A DNA stretch of 64,000 nt from an uncultured Candidatus Poseidoniales archaeon (GTDB lineage: Archaea; Thermoplasmatota; Poseidoniia; Poseidoniales; Poseidoniaceae). The position numbers and the translations under genes were made by a program. The notes beneath the pieces are model-generated. The model ran no database searches. It was not told where the DNA came from and saw only the letters and a list, made by a program, of their open reading frames with translations. Positions 45,591-53,962 of the stretch are shown here, piece by piece (position 1 is the first letter of the stretch; each line of letters opens with the position of its first letter). The stretch spans positions 1-64,000 of the forward strand of contig CAJIZC010000010.1 of assembly GCA_905181785.1 (NCBI GenBank), read 5' to 3'.

Positions 45591-46523
45591 ATGACTGAAA
45601 CTATTGTAATTGCTGAAATCGCAAAAGGAACCATCCACTCAACAACTTCTGAACTCGTCACCGCTGCACTGGCGCTTGGTGGCTCACCAATCATCATCGT
45701 CCCCTGCACCGACGCGAGCGTCGCTGATGCCGCTGCTACCATTTCGGGCGCAAGCAAGGTGATCGCTGCTAAATCTGAAGCATTTGCACATTACGACGCT
45801 GCCGGTTGGGCTTCAGCAATTGATGCAATCGCACCTGTTGGAACAATCATTACTGCAGCCACCCCTCAATCCAAGGACCTCGCCGCTCGACTTGCCGCAC
45901 GCAGATCGTTGTCCGTCGTCCAAGACGTCGTTGCTATCGATGGAAATCAATTGACTTCGCCTGTTTACTCTGGAAAAGCCATGCAAACCGTAGCTCTTTC
46001 AGGACCAGCTGTGGTGAGCGTTCGAGCAAATGTGTTCGATGCTGCCGCAGAAGGTGGCTCAAACGAAGTTTCTGTGGTTGACACCACTGGAAACATGGCT
46101 ACGGCTGTTCAAGAGTTCATGGCACGGGCATCGAAGCGCCTTGATGTTGCAGAGGCTAACGTCATCATTTCAGGAGGCCGAGGCATGGGCTCGCCAGACA
46201 ACTTCGTTCATCTTGAAGCCATTGCAGACACCATTGGCGCCGCTGTCGGAGCCTCTCGGGCTGCCGTTGACACATGGGAAGCAATACCTCACTCAATGCA
46301 AGTGGGCCAGACTGGAAAGACCGTTAACCCTAACCTCTACATTGCCGTTGGTATCTCGGGAGCCATTCAACACCTTGCAGGTATGCGCTCTTCGAAGTAC
46401 ATCGTCGCCATCAACAAAGATGCTGACGCACCAATCTTCCAACACGCTGATTACGGCATTGTTGCAACTTGGGAAGAAGCACTTCCAGTGCTCCAATCTA
46501 CGCTTTCAGGCATGATGGCTTGA
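45591..46523 (+). CDS. etfA: Electron transfer flavoprotein alpha subunit
   Basis: 310 residues. The C-terminal FAD-binding domain is clear: ISGGRGMGSPDNF, VGASRAAVDTWEAIPHSMQVGQTGKTVNPNLYI (key residues here), VGISGAIQHLAGMRSSKYIVAINKD and PIFQHADYGIVATWEE. The N-terminal domain (about 1-190) is poorly conserved, as in all EtfA. GAGGTGA precedes ATG 45591 within the etfB stop region, so translation is coupled. Forms the ETF heterodimer with etfB. Confidence 0.95.
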   Translation: MTETIVIAEIAKGTIHSTTSELVTAALALGGSPIIIVPCTDASVADAAATISGASKVIAAKSEAFAHYDAAGWASAIDAIAPVGTIITAATPQSKDLAARLAARRSLSVVQDVVAIDGNQLTSPVYSGKAMQTVALSGPAVVSVRANVFDAAAEGGSNEVSVVDTTGNMATAVQEFMARASKRLDVAEANVIISGGRGMGSPDNFVHLEAIADTIGAAVGASRAAVDTWEAIPHSMQVGQTGKTVNPNLYIAVGISGAIQHLAGMRSSKYIVAINKDADAPIFQHADYGIVATWEEALPVLQSTLSGMMA

Positions 46524-47294
46524 TCAAGCGTACTTTCCTCGCCCATAGAGACCGCCGGGACCAGCTCCTTCACCAACAAAGGGGTTTGTTGCTCGCTCAT
46601 GACCAATCGTGGTGAGCGGTCCATGACCAGGGTAAACGATTGTGTCCCCCTCAAGTGGCCATAACTGGTTGTGAATCGAGGCGGCTAACACATCAAAATC
46701 GCCGCCGGTGTCTGGAAGATCCGTGCGACCAACAGAACCTGCAAACAAAGTATCACCCACAAACAGATGATCCGCTCCATCGGCCACCACCAATTTGAGG
46801 CAGCAACCCCCGAGGGTATGACCGGGTGTGTGAAGAATGGACAACGACAAGGCTCCAAAATCCATTGTCTGGCCCGAAATGAGCGGCTCGTCTGCGATGG
46901 CCGGTGTCGGTGCATCAAAGCCCCAGCGCCGCGCTGAAGACTGAGCCAGAGACTGGAGGTAAGTGTCATCGGGGTGCAGGTACCATTTCACTGGATAATG
47001 CTGTAAAAGATCAGGAATATGACCGCTGTGATCGAAGTGAGCGTGTGTGTTGACAAGAGCAACGACTTTTCTTGGTCCAAGACCCTCGTCATCCGCTGTG
47101 GCTTGATCGTGCGGTCCATTCGACCAATCGGGCCCACGCCCTTCGAAATGGTCAATCCACGAGATAAGACGCTGAGGTTCGCTCCCTCCATCGATGATGA
47201 TGGTGTCGCCAGTGGATCTGTCTGTTACCACTGAGCAGCGCATCTGAAGAGCGCCCACAAAGAAGCATTCAACCCACGGGTCGAGGACGGCCAT
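46524..47294 (-). CDS. Metallo-beta-lactamase-fold hydrolase (glyoxalase II-like)
   Basis: 256 residues. The metal motif NTHAHFDHSGH is complete, followed by LHTPGHTLGGCCL, HLFVGDTLFAGSVGRTDLP and IVYPGHGPLTTIGHE, which give the His and Asp ligands of a binuclear site in the GloB/Teichman-type branch. The GRTDLP segment is characteristic of glyoxalase II-like and persulfide-dioxygenase-like enzymes. Substrate likely a thioester, not proven. ATG 47294 is chosen (six residues upstream in frame are less likely). Its stop is next to that of etfA (convergent, 0 bp). Confidence 0.88.
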   Translation of the reverse strand: MAVLDPWVECFFVGALQMRCSVVTDRSTGDTIIIDGGSEPQRLISWIDHFEGRGPDWSNGPHDQATADDEGLGPRKVVALVNTHAHFDHSGHIPDLLQHYPVKWYLHPDDTYLQSLAQSSARRWGFDAPTPAIADEPLISGQTMDFGALSLSILHTPGHTLGGCCLKLVVADGADHLFVGDTLFAGSVGRTDLPDTGGDFDVLAASIHNQLWPLEGDTIVYPGHGPLTTIGHERATNPFVGEGAGPGGLYGRGKYA

Positions 47295-47324
47295 GCTTTG
47301 GCCACAACGCACTCCTTGATGAGC

Positions 47325-48953
47325 CTAAGCCCGCTTGAGGCTCAATTGTATGGAGTCACTGGACCATTGCCCGTCGCTGTCGCAAATCCTCAGTTCAAAC
47401 CGATGGACCCCCGCCGACAGTCGAACCTTTACCTGTGGTTGTGTGGCTATTTCCTTCCCAGTGGAATCAACCCAAGACCACATCACAATACGATTCTGTG
47501 TGTCTTCTGAATGCAGACCGTCAAGGACAACCACTGCAGTGCCGTCCTGATCGCAGGTGATTTCACGGTCATCACCCGCTCGAGGAACAGGAGGAATCGG
47601 TGCCAAAACCTCTTCATTCAACGCATCGAACAGGTCTTCATCAGGCATCATGGCCATGTTTGACATCTCATCGTCAAGCGCTTCAAGCAAAAGTTCTGTA
47701 TCCATGTTCAACGTTCCGACGGTGGAATTCTCTTCGGCTGAACCTTCAACAACTCCATCCAATGCTTCTTGGAGCAAATCCAGCCCGTGTTCAACTGGCT
47801 TGTTCAACAGGTCCCGCTCCTCCTCAGTGAGAAGGTTTTGAACTGAATCATCGACTCTATAGATTTCTTCAGCCGTAAGTTGCTCCTCGTCGGCTCCCTT
47901 CTGGAACCAAGCGTTCAGTTCCGAAGCTTCAGTTTCAATCAGCGAACCGTTCAATGAGAAGGAACCGATTGGTTCTGCGTCGGTCCAATCGTTTTGATCT
48001 TCACCCGCAAAGTAACAAACGCTGCCATCGGTGGACGACACCAGCAAGGTCGGCATGCCCTGATGTTCCATTTTCCAAGACGCCCCACTGGCCGTCAAGC
48101 CGAAGAGGTAGAACCATGAGGAAATCACAACTTCTTCGTTTCGCACCATCATGGATTGTACAGCGTAATTTGTCCGTAAGATTTCGGTGTGCTCGCCTGC
48201 CGAATAAGAGGTTACAAGCCCGTCTTCAAAACCACAGATGAGGCCGTCTGAACTTGCTGCAATGTGCGTTAGCCTTGTTTTCAAGTCGCTTCTGTGCAGC
48301 AGACCTTGGCCCTTGAGGCACCATGTTTCCATCTCCAACGCCTCCTCATCGCCATCAACGAGGGCATAACCTTCCCGTCCGAGGACCAAATGACCTGCGC
48401 CATCGAAACCAAGCGCCGTGATGGCTTCCCCGACATCGCCTCGGGCTTTGCGGGTCCAAGCCACCGTGGAGCCTGAGAGGGCTTGAACGGTGCCATCCTC
48501 ATGCGCAAGAACAAGATGTTCACCGACAAATACAGCCTTCAAAATATGTTCAAACGTTGAAGACAAATTGGTGATGCCTCCATCATAGCCAATCCTTTGC
48601 AAGCGACCAAGTGCATCGATCACGGCCATATCGTGAGGCCCTTGATGGAGGGAGTAGCCACCACCAAGAATTTCCGCGTGCCATGCGACACTGCCGTCGA
48701 GATCCAAACAGGAAAGGCCTTCGACATCATCGAGGGCAAAGAAACGCTTGCCTCGATTGCAGAGACCTACAATTGAGCCTGAGGCTTGCCAAGGAGTTTG
48801 TTGTTCAACCGGTTTGGCCCCTTCTACATTGACGAGCGTAAGCTGACCCCCTTGTTCAGCCCACGCTAAACTTGAACCATCGCCTGATAAGCACAACTGC
48901 GTTACCTTTCGCTCTGGTTGAAACGCAATTTGCGTCAAACGGGTGTTGAGCAT
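47325..48953 (-). CDS. Cytoplasmic propeller-like protein with C-terminal PKD-like domain
   Basis: 542 residues with no signal peptide or TM helix. The first 330 residues consist of beta blades with repeated aromatic and Asp-Gly turns (for example VTQLCLSGDGSSLAWAEQG, KRFFALDDVEGLSCLDLDG, LVLAHEDGTVQALSG), typical of a seven-bladed propeller. A strongly acidic helical linker (350-450) follows. The last 85 residues (AGDDREITCDQDGTAVVVLDG..., IVMWSWVDSTGKEI, GVHRFELRICDSDGQWSSDSI) have the PKD-like layout. PKD domains are normally exported, so their presence in a leaderless protein is unusual. Function unknown. Confidence 0.75.
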   Translation of the reverse strand: MLNTRLTQIAFQPERKVTQLCLSGDGSSLAWAEQGGQLTLVNVEGAKPVEQQTPWQASGSIVGLCNRGKRFFALDDVEGLSCLDLDGSVAWHAEILGGGYSLHQGPHDMAVIDALGRLQRIGYDGGITNLSSTFEHILKAVFVGEHLVLAHEDGTVQALSGSTVAWTRKARGDVGEAITALGFDGAGHLVLGREGYALVDGDEEALEMETWCLKGQGLLHRSDLKTRLTHIAASSDGLICGFEDGLVTSYSAGEHTEILRTNYAVQSMMVRNEEVVISSWFYLFGLTASGASWKMEHQGMPTLLVSSTDGSVCYFAGEDQNDWTDAEPIGSFSLNGSLIETEASELNAWFQKGADEEQLTAEEIYRVDDSVQNLLTEEERDLLNKPVEHGLDLLQEALDGVVEGSAEENSTVGTLNMDTELLLEALDDEMSNMAMMPDEDLFDALNEEVLAPIPPVPRAGDDREITCDQDGTAVVVLDGLHSEDTQNRIVMWSWVDSTGKEIATQPQVKVRLSAGVHRFELRICDSDGQWSSDSIQLSLKRA

Positions 48954-49073
48954 GGTAGGTTCACAGGCTAATGCCAATTAACCCCATCCCTTTTTTGTGC
49001 GGTGAATCCATTCCTCCAAAATTCACACCTTGGTGAACAGGATGATTCAGTGGTTCTAAGATGACGCAAGGCC

Positions 49074-50612
49074 TTAGGAACCGTCGTTGTGCATGTCAAT
49101 CACTTCATCGTCTTCTGATGATTCGTGTTTTGCAGCGTCATTTCGGGAGGCGAAAAGCCGTTCAAGGTAGGCGTCATCAATGTCACCTGTGACGTATTCG
49201 CCGCTGAAGCAACTGGTGTCAAATCGCTTTGGTGGGGCATCTCCAATTTTAGTTGCTTCCACAAGGTCGTCGAGGGTTTGATAGAACAGTCGATCGCTTC
49301 CAATGATGTCGTTGATTTCATCGATTGTTTTTCCATTCGCAATGAATTCAGTAACCGCTGGCATATCGATTCCGTAGACGTTGGGATGGCGCACTGGCGG
49401 GGCTGCTGATGCGAAATACACCTTTGCAGCACCGACATCACGAGCCATTTCGATGATTTGGGCGCTCGTGGTCCCACGGACGATTGAATCGTCGACAAGG
49501 AGGATGTTTTTTCCAGAGAACTCGTGTTCAATCGCATTCAATTTACGACGCACTGACTTTTCCCTCTGGGCTTGGCCTGGCATGATGAACGTTCGGCCAA
49601 CGTAGCGGTTCTTGACAAAGCCCTCCCGGTAATTGACTTGCAGCGTTTCTGCCATTTGAAGGGCCGCAATCCGGCCAGAATCAGGGACCGGAATGACCGC
49701 ATCGATATCGTGATCGGGCCACAATTCCAAGATCCGTTCGGCGAGGCGCTTGCCTTGACTGAGCCGAGCGTTGTAGACCGAAATCCCATCGATTACAGAG
49801 TCGGGACGAGCAAAATAAACGTACTCAAAGACACAAGGTGCAGCTTCGACTGGTTCTGCGCACTGTCGAGTGAAGAGGTGACCTGAGTCTGAAATAAACA
49901 CCGCTTCGCCAGGTGCAACATCTCTAACCACGTCGAATCCTAACGCAGTAATAGCGACCGACTCACTTGCGACCATCCATTCTGTTTCATCTCCAACTTC
50001 GCGCTTTCCGAACACCATCGGCCGAATGCCATGAGGATCTCTGAAGGCCAACAAGCCGTACCCAGAGAGCATGGAAACGCAAGCATAAGAGCCGATGACG
50101 GCTTCATGTACGCCTTTTACTGCTCCGAAAACGGTTTCAATATCCAGGTGGGGTTGTCCATCGATGGACATGTTTGTTGAACGTTGGTCAAGTTCGACAG
50201 CCAACATGTTGAGCAGAAGTTCTGAATCGCTGCTCGTGTTCATGTGCCGGTGGTGGCGATCGGTGAGGAGGGTTTTGAGTTCCGCTGCATTGGTCAGATT
50301 GCCGTTGTGAGCGAGGCTCAAACCGTAGGGCGAATTGACGTAGAAAGGCTGTGCCTCTGCGCGAGAAGAGGAACCTGCCGTTGGATAGCGAACGTGGCCG
50401 ATGCCGATGTGGCCTTGCAGCCGGCGCATGTGCCGTGTATAGAAGATGTCAGAAACAAGGCCGTTTGATTTCCGAAGGCGGAATTGACCGTCAACTTCAG
50501 TCATGATCCCTGCAGCGTCTTGGCCTCGATGTTGAAGCACAGTAAGGCCGTCATAGATCAACTGGTTCACATGAACGTCTTTCCGTCCAACAATTCCAAT
50601 GATGCCGCACAT
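49074..50612 (-). CDS. purF: Amidophosphoribosyltransferase (PurF)
   Basis: First committed step of purine synthesis: PRPP + glutamine to phosphoribosylamine. 512 residues. The N-terminal glutaminase has Cys2 as the nucleophile in MCGIIGIVG, then [22 protein letters not shown] and [10 protein letters not shown]. The C-terminal phosphoribosyl domain has [22 protein letters not shown] and the PRPP loop [16 protein letters not shown]. Cys residues near the C-terminus (DTSCFSGEY) may belong to an Fe-S cluster as in Bacillus-type enzymes. The pairing with eL37 upstream is common in archaea. Confidence 0.97.
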   Translation of the reverse strand: MCGIIGIVGRKDVHVNQLIYDGLTVLQHRGQDAAGIMTEVDGQFRLRKSNGLVSDIFYTRHMRRLQGHIGIGHVRYPTAGSSSRAEAQPFYVNSPYGLSLAHNGNLTNAAELKTLLTDRHHRHMNTSSDSELLLNMLAVELDQRSTNMSIDGQPHLDIETVFGAVKGVHEAVIGSYACVSMLSGYGLLAFRDPHGIRPMVFGKREVGDETEWMVASESVAITALGFDVVRDVAPGEAVFISDSGHLFTRQCAEPVEAAPCVFEYVYFARPDSVIDGISVYNARLSQGKRLAERILELWPDHDIDAVIPVPDSGRIAALQMAETLQVNYREGFVKNRYVGRTFIMPGQAQREKSVRRKLNAIEHEFSGKNILLVDDSIVRGTTSAQIIEMARDVGAAKVYFASAAPPVRHPNVYGIDMPAVTEFIANGKTIDEINDIIGSDRLFYQTLDDLVEATKIGDAPPKRFDTSCFSGEYVTGDIDDAYLERLFASRNDAAKHESSEDDEVIDMHNDGS

Positions 50613-50682
50613 GCTGTTGCCTCAACCCGACTAAATCAAGGCGCTTTGTAGCCATTCCGCTTCTCGACGAGTGTAAAATCAC

Positions 50683-50862
50683 TCAAGCCTTAGGGCGATG
50701 GGACTTCTTGGCCCAGCTGTGTTTGCGCATTGTTGATGTTTCACCGTAGCCACAGGATGCACAAACGGACTTTTGCTTGTGGTATGCACTGCGTCCGCAG
50801 CGTCGGCAACGAATGTGGGTGGTCTTCTGACGCTTACCCATGGATGGAGTACCCTTTGACAT
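50683..50862 (-). CDS. rpl37e: Large ribosomal subunit protein eL37 (L37e)
   Basis: 59 residues. The start [21 protein letters not shown] and the two zinc-binding pairs CRRCG (Cys19, Cys22) and CASCG (Cys34, Cys37), then a basic tail ending KSHRPKA, identify eL37, which binds 23S rRNA. It lies 70 bp upstream of purF on the same strand, a classical archaeal order. The leader contains an unusual Shine-Dalgarno hairpin (50889-50918). Confidence 0.95.
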   Translation of the reverse strand: MSKGTPSMGKRQKTTHIRCRRCGRSAYHKQKSVCASCGYGETSTMRKHSWAKKSHRPKA

Positions 50863-50888
50863 AAAAACACCTGCTGAACTCGCCCACT

Positions 50889-50918
50889 CACCTCCTCCTT
50901 ATGAAATCAACGGAGGTG
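50889..50918 (-). promoter_or_regulatory. Hairpin sequestering a distant Shine-Dalgarno in the eL37 leader
   Basis: On the minus strand the leader reads CACCTCC, a 16-nt loop, then GGAGGTG, a 7-bp perfect hairpin whose 3' arm is a strong Shine-Dalgarno (AAGGAGGAGGTGAG). It ends 27 bases before the eL37 ATG, too far for normal initiation. A GTG at 50887 in another frame opens a 17-codon reading frame that ends inside eL37. A leader-peptide or autoregulation role is inferred. Confidence 0.4.
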
Positions 50919-50941
50919 GTTTTCGCTTTGCCGAGCAAGAA

Positions 50942-51409
50942 TTACTCTTCTTCAAAGACTGTTCTGCGTGCTTTCTGAGCAGTGATGGTGGAGAATGTGG
51001 TGCCAAGCGCCAACCCGAGGGCCAACAAAATGGCACCAGTAGAGACAAGCAGATGAACAATGTTGTAGAAGATTTGAGCCTGCACTGAGCCGTTGTTCTC
51101 CATCAACAAATCCCCTTGGTTGAGCAAGACGATTGTGGTGAACAGACCGATTGATGCTGCAGCCAGCATGCCAAAGAGGGGGGCCAGTGGGCGTTTGCGG
51201 GAATCTGCGTAGAAAAACAAGTTCCCAAGGAGAAGAAGCGAACCTAAAGTGTAGGAAGTGAGCAGTGCATTTGCAAATCGCGGCAGGCTGTCGATTCCGG
51301 CACCAACCGATCCTCCAAGGGTAAAGTCGAGAGCCCAAACTGAGACAAGTGGTAACAAGAAGGCGATGAGCATGGCTCGCCAAGTAAAGACAAGCCGAGT
51401 CTCATTCAT
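50942..51409 (-). CDS. Four-helix membrane protein, unknown function
   Basis: 155 residues with four predicted TM helices (VFTWRAMLIAFLLPLVSVWAL, FANALLTSYTLGSLLLLGNLFF, LFGMLAAASIGLFTTIVLL, IFYNIVHLLVSTGAILLALGLAL). The ATG at 51409 overlaps the end of the upstream membrane gene by 8 bp, so the two are co-translated. It ends 23 bp before the Shine-Dalgarno hairpin of eL37. No family recognised. Confidence 0.7.
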   Translation of the reverse strand: MNETRLVFTWRAMLIAFLLPLVSVWALDFTLGGSVGAGIDSLPRFANALLTSYTLGSLLLLGNLFFYADSRKRPLAPLFGMLAAASIGLFTTIVLLNQGDLLMENNGSVQAQIFYNIVHLLVSTGAILLALGLALGTTFSTITAQKARRTVFEEE

Positions 51410-52196
51410 CTGTGTCCCCTCCGAGGTTCGCCGCCACAATGGCGGTGACATGACTCATTTCCTTTGCCGTGGGTGGGTCGACCGACCCAGGTTCTGGCAA
51501 GGAACGTTCGTGAAGGAAGATGACAACTCCAAAAACCAAGATGGCAATGGCCAGCCCAAAAGCGGTGCCGAGTAAATCAGCACCGGCAAGCCAAAGGTGG
51601 TATCGGAATTCTGTTGCGGTAATGGCGTGGCCGTCGACAAGCATTCCAAGGACAATAATGGAAAAGACGAACCCAGCTGCAAACCACAAGAGGTTTGACT
51701 CTTTTGTTCGATCATCACCAATCATCCTCAAGCACAGAGCAGCTCCCGAACACAAGCACGACAGGAGAAGCAAAAAGGTCGGCCAGAACACAAGCCAATA
51801 ACGGTTTACTTCGCCGTTCAAACTCGGCGTGAGGTTCCACCAATGCATACCGATGAACCATACAAAGCCAATGATGAATGACATTACGCCCAACCGTCGG
51901 TCACTCTTTGGCAACCGCCCGACTGGGACATTGCCTGAAAAAGAAACGAGATACAACCCAACAAGAAGCAGAGCGGAAGGGCCGACGATGAAACCAAGCA
52001 AATGCCCTGCCTCGCTTGATGGCGATGTTGGAACCGTCCACGGACTGGCTACAATTGCTGCAAACCCTGCCATTGCAAGGAAACGAGCGAATGTGCGTTG
52101 AAAGGGCACTTTTGTTGAGAGGGAAATCCAAATGCCAATCGGAATCAATGCAGCAGGGAGCCAAAACCACAGGGCAGCCTGGGCCATCGCATCCAT
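51402..52196 (-). CDS. Seven-helix membrane protein, unknown function
   Basis: 264 residues with about seven predicted TM helices, from ALWFWLPAALIPIGIWISL to TAFGLAIAILVFGVVIFL. The C-terminal 40 residues are soluble and acidic. No channel, transporter or enzyme motif is apparent. It is the first gene of a minus-strand pair with the four-helix protein and is divergent from eL44 (131 bp between). Could be a subunit of a membrane complex, since the pair overlaps. Confidence 0.7.
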   Translation of the reverse strand: MDAMAQAALWFWLPAALIPIGIWISLSTKVPFQRTFARFLAMAGFAAIVASPWTVPTSPSSEAGHLLGFIVGPSALLLVGLYLVSFSGNVPVGRLPKSDRRLGVMSFIIGFVWFIGMHWWNLTPSLNGEVNRYWLVFWPTFLLLLSCLCSGAALCLRMIGDDRTKESNLLWFAAGFVFSIIVLGMLVDGHAITATEFRYHLWLAGADLLGTAFGLAIAILVFGVVIFLHERSLPEPGSVDPPTAKEMSHVTAIVAANLGGDTDE

Positions 52197-52327
52197 GAGA
52201 GTGGCTCTCCCATTGTTCTTATCAAAGGAACCCCAAATTTCACACGCAGTGGCTTGGTTCTATGGCAATGTGTGTTGCGGCATTCCTAAATACCCGACTC
52301 TTGTGGGCCGAATGCTAAGGTGCTCTT

Positions 52328-52612
52328 ATGGTTAAAATGCCTCGTCAAGTAAAGCGTTACAGCCCGTCGGCTGGCAAGCACACCATGCACACAGTAGAGC
52401 GCGTAAAGAAAAAGCGCGCTTCCGAACTTCGCTGGGGTCAGCGACGTTTCCGCCGGGTTATGGCTGGTTACCGTGGTTTCCCTCGTCCAAAGCCTGACGG
52501 CCGTGAAAAGCCAACCAAGCGAGTTAACATCCTTTTCCGCTGCACCGAAACCGGTAAAGCGCATTATGCGCCATGCCAGCGAGCAAAGAAGTTCGAATTG
52601 ATCGACAAGTGA
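52328..52612 (+). CDS. rpl44e: Large ribosomal subunit protein eL44 (L44e/eL42)
   Basis: 94 residues. The basic layout and the PTKRVNILFRC block with RAKKFEL at the C-terminus match archaeal L44e. The two CXXC pairs that bind zinc in most archaeal homologues read SPSA (near residue 12) and CTET here, so the zinc site is mostly lost. It is first in the conserved cluster eL44-eS27-aIF2alpha-Nop10-PAC2. ATG 52328 is used; MPRQ at 52337 is an alternative. Confidence 0.9.
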   Translation: MVKMPRQVKRYSPSAGKHTMHTVERVKKKRASELRWGQRRFRRVMAGYRGFPRPKPDGREKPTKRVNILFRCTETGKAHYAPCQRAKKFELIDK

Positions 52613-52622
52613 GATGAACAAT

Positions 52623-52793
52623 ATGGCAAAAAACTTCCTTAAAGTCGCCTGCAGAGATTGCGGCAATGAAACCACAATTTTTTCCCGTGCTACCACCGTT
52701 GTTTCCTGCAGCATTTGTGGCGCAACACTGACCAATCCATCTGGCGGAAAAGCAAACCTCATTGGTTGCACCGTTGTTGAAGCACTCGAGTGA
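52623..52793 (+). CDS. rps27e: Small ribosomal subunit protein eS27 (S27e)
   Basis: 56 residues. The zinc ribbon is intact (CRDCG, Cys10/Cys13; CSICG, Cys29/Cys32), and FLKVACRDCG, TNPSGGKANLIG and the hydrophobic tail match archaeal S27e. It sits 10 bp after eL44 with GAGATGAACAAT before the ATG. Too short for many gene finders but secure by family and position. Confidence 0.96.
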   Translation: MAKNFLKVACRDCGNETTIFSRATTVVSCSICGATLTNPSGGKANLIGCTVVEALE

Positions 52794-52794
52794 A

Positions 52795-52809
52795 GGAGGC
52801 TGAGCCTCC
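52795..52809 (+). promoter_or_regulatory. Shine-Dalgarno hairpin immediately before aIF2alpha start
   Basis: GGAGGC-TGA-GCCTCC forms a perfect 6-bp stem with a 3-nt loop, ending one base before the ATG at 52810. Its 5' arm is the GGAGG Shine-Dalgarno (ten bases before the ATG). When folded, the site is hidden; translation of eS27, whose stop is at 52791-52793, would open it. Translational coupling or feedback control is inferred. Confidence 0.55.
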
Positions 52810-53601
52810 ATGCCCTCCGAGAAATCAGTCACCACCCCCTCAGAAGGCGAACTTGTCGTCGTATCGGTGACAACCGTTAAGCAAAATGGAGCCTATGTCT
52901 CCCTTGATGAGTTTCCAGGTGTTGAAGGGTTCATTTTCATTGGTGAAATTGCGAGCGGCTGGGTCAAGAACATCCGAGCCTTTGTTCGAGAAGGTCAACG
53001 CTTGATCTGCAAGGTCATGCGAACCCGGAAAGATGGAACATCGCTGGAACTTTCACTCAAATCCGTTTCCGAGGAACGTCGCAGGGATCGACTTCAAGAA
53101 TGGAAGAATGAACAAAGGGCTCACCAACTGCTCAAGGTTCTCGGTGAGAAGGTCGGATGGAACGCAGAGGAAATCGCTTCGTCCGGGGATGAACTTAGCG
53201 ATGCCTTTGGAGGCTTGTACACCGCCTTTGAAGAAGCCGCAATGAGTGAAGGTTCCTTGCAAGATGCAGGTTTCGAAGGCGACTGGTTGCAACCGTTCAT
53301 CGAAATCGCAGTCGAAAACATCATCCCACCCTATGTGGAGATCCGTGGAACTCTCACACTAAGCATCAACGCAACCAACGGCGTCCAAGTCATCCGAGAC
53401 GCCCTGCTTGCGGCTGAATCCTACTCATCTCCGGAAGAAGAAATCGAGATCACCTGCCATTACAATGGGGCCCCTGAATATCGAATTGAATTGAAGGCAC
53501 CTGATTTCAAGACGGCTGAATCCCTTTGGGAACAAGTCACATCGGCTTCACTGGAACATGTTGTTGCCGCTGGTGGCGAAGCAGAAGCCTATCGAGAGTG
53601 A
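52810..53601 (+). CDS. eif2a: Translation initiation factor aIF2 subunit alpha
   Basis: 263 residues. The N-terminal S1-type OB domain (ELVVVSVTTVKQNGAYVSLDEF, GVEGFIFIGEIASGWVKNI, REGQRLICKVMR, LELSLKSVSEERRRDRL) is followed by a helical domain and the C-terminal alpha-beta domain (VEIRGTLTLSINATNGVQVI, IEITCHYNGAPEYRIELKA). The alpha subunit links Met-tRNA and the gamma subunit on the 30S. The start is controlled by a Shine-Dalgarno hairpin (52795-52809). Member of the conserved ribosomal cluster. Confidence 0.95.
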   Translation: MPSEKSVTTPSEGELVVVSVTTVKQNGAYVSLDEFPGVEGFIFIGEIASGWVKNIRAFVREGQRLICKVMRTRKDGTSLELSLKSVSEERRRDRLQEWKNEQRAHQLLKVLGEKVGWNAEEIASSGDELSDAFGGLYTAFEEAAMSEGSLQDAGFEGDWLQPFIEIAVENIIPPYVEIRGTLTLSINATNGVQVIRDALLAAESYSSPEEEIEITCHYNGAPEYRIELKAPDFKTAESLWEQVTSASLEHVVAAGGEAEAYRE

Positions 53602-53628
53602 CCACCAAACAATAGAAGAGGCGATGAC

Positions 53629-53871
53629 ATGGCACGACAAATTCTGCAACAATGCCTCACCTGCAAAGCATGGAGTTTGTCCACAACTTGCACCTCATGC
53701 GGTGAAACCGCCCAAGCTGCAGCGCCTTTGAAATGGTCACCTGAAGACAACCGAGCAACGATTCGCCGGAAAATGTACGCAGTGGAAAGCAAAGAATGGG
53801 CAGCAAACCTCCCGACTCTTCCTTCTCTCCAAGACATGACTGACGCTCACGTGGCCTCAGAAGAAGAGTAA
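53629..53871 (+). CDS. nop10: Nop10, H/ACA RNP pseudouridylation subunit
   Basis: 80 residues. The N-terminal zinc ribbon (CLTC, Cys9/Cys12; CTSCG, Cys21/Cys24) and the PLKWSPEDNRATIRRKM block match Nop10, which with Cbf5, Gar1 and L7Ae guides rRNA pseudouridine synthesis. The acidic C-terminus (ASEEE) is longer than usual. It lies 27 bp after aIF2alpha and is in the expected order before the PAC2 protein. Confidence 0.93.
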   Translation: MARQILQQCLTCKAWSLSTTCTSCGETAQAAAPLKWSPEDNRATIRRKMYAVESKEWAANLPTLPSLQDMTDAHVASEEE

Positions 53872-53962
53872 TTTCGCGTCACCACCGAACCCTCTAAAAT
53901 GGCCTCTAATGGCTTCCGGGAATGTCAAACATTATAGCGCGGCGCGATTCGTTTGATGGTTT

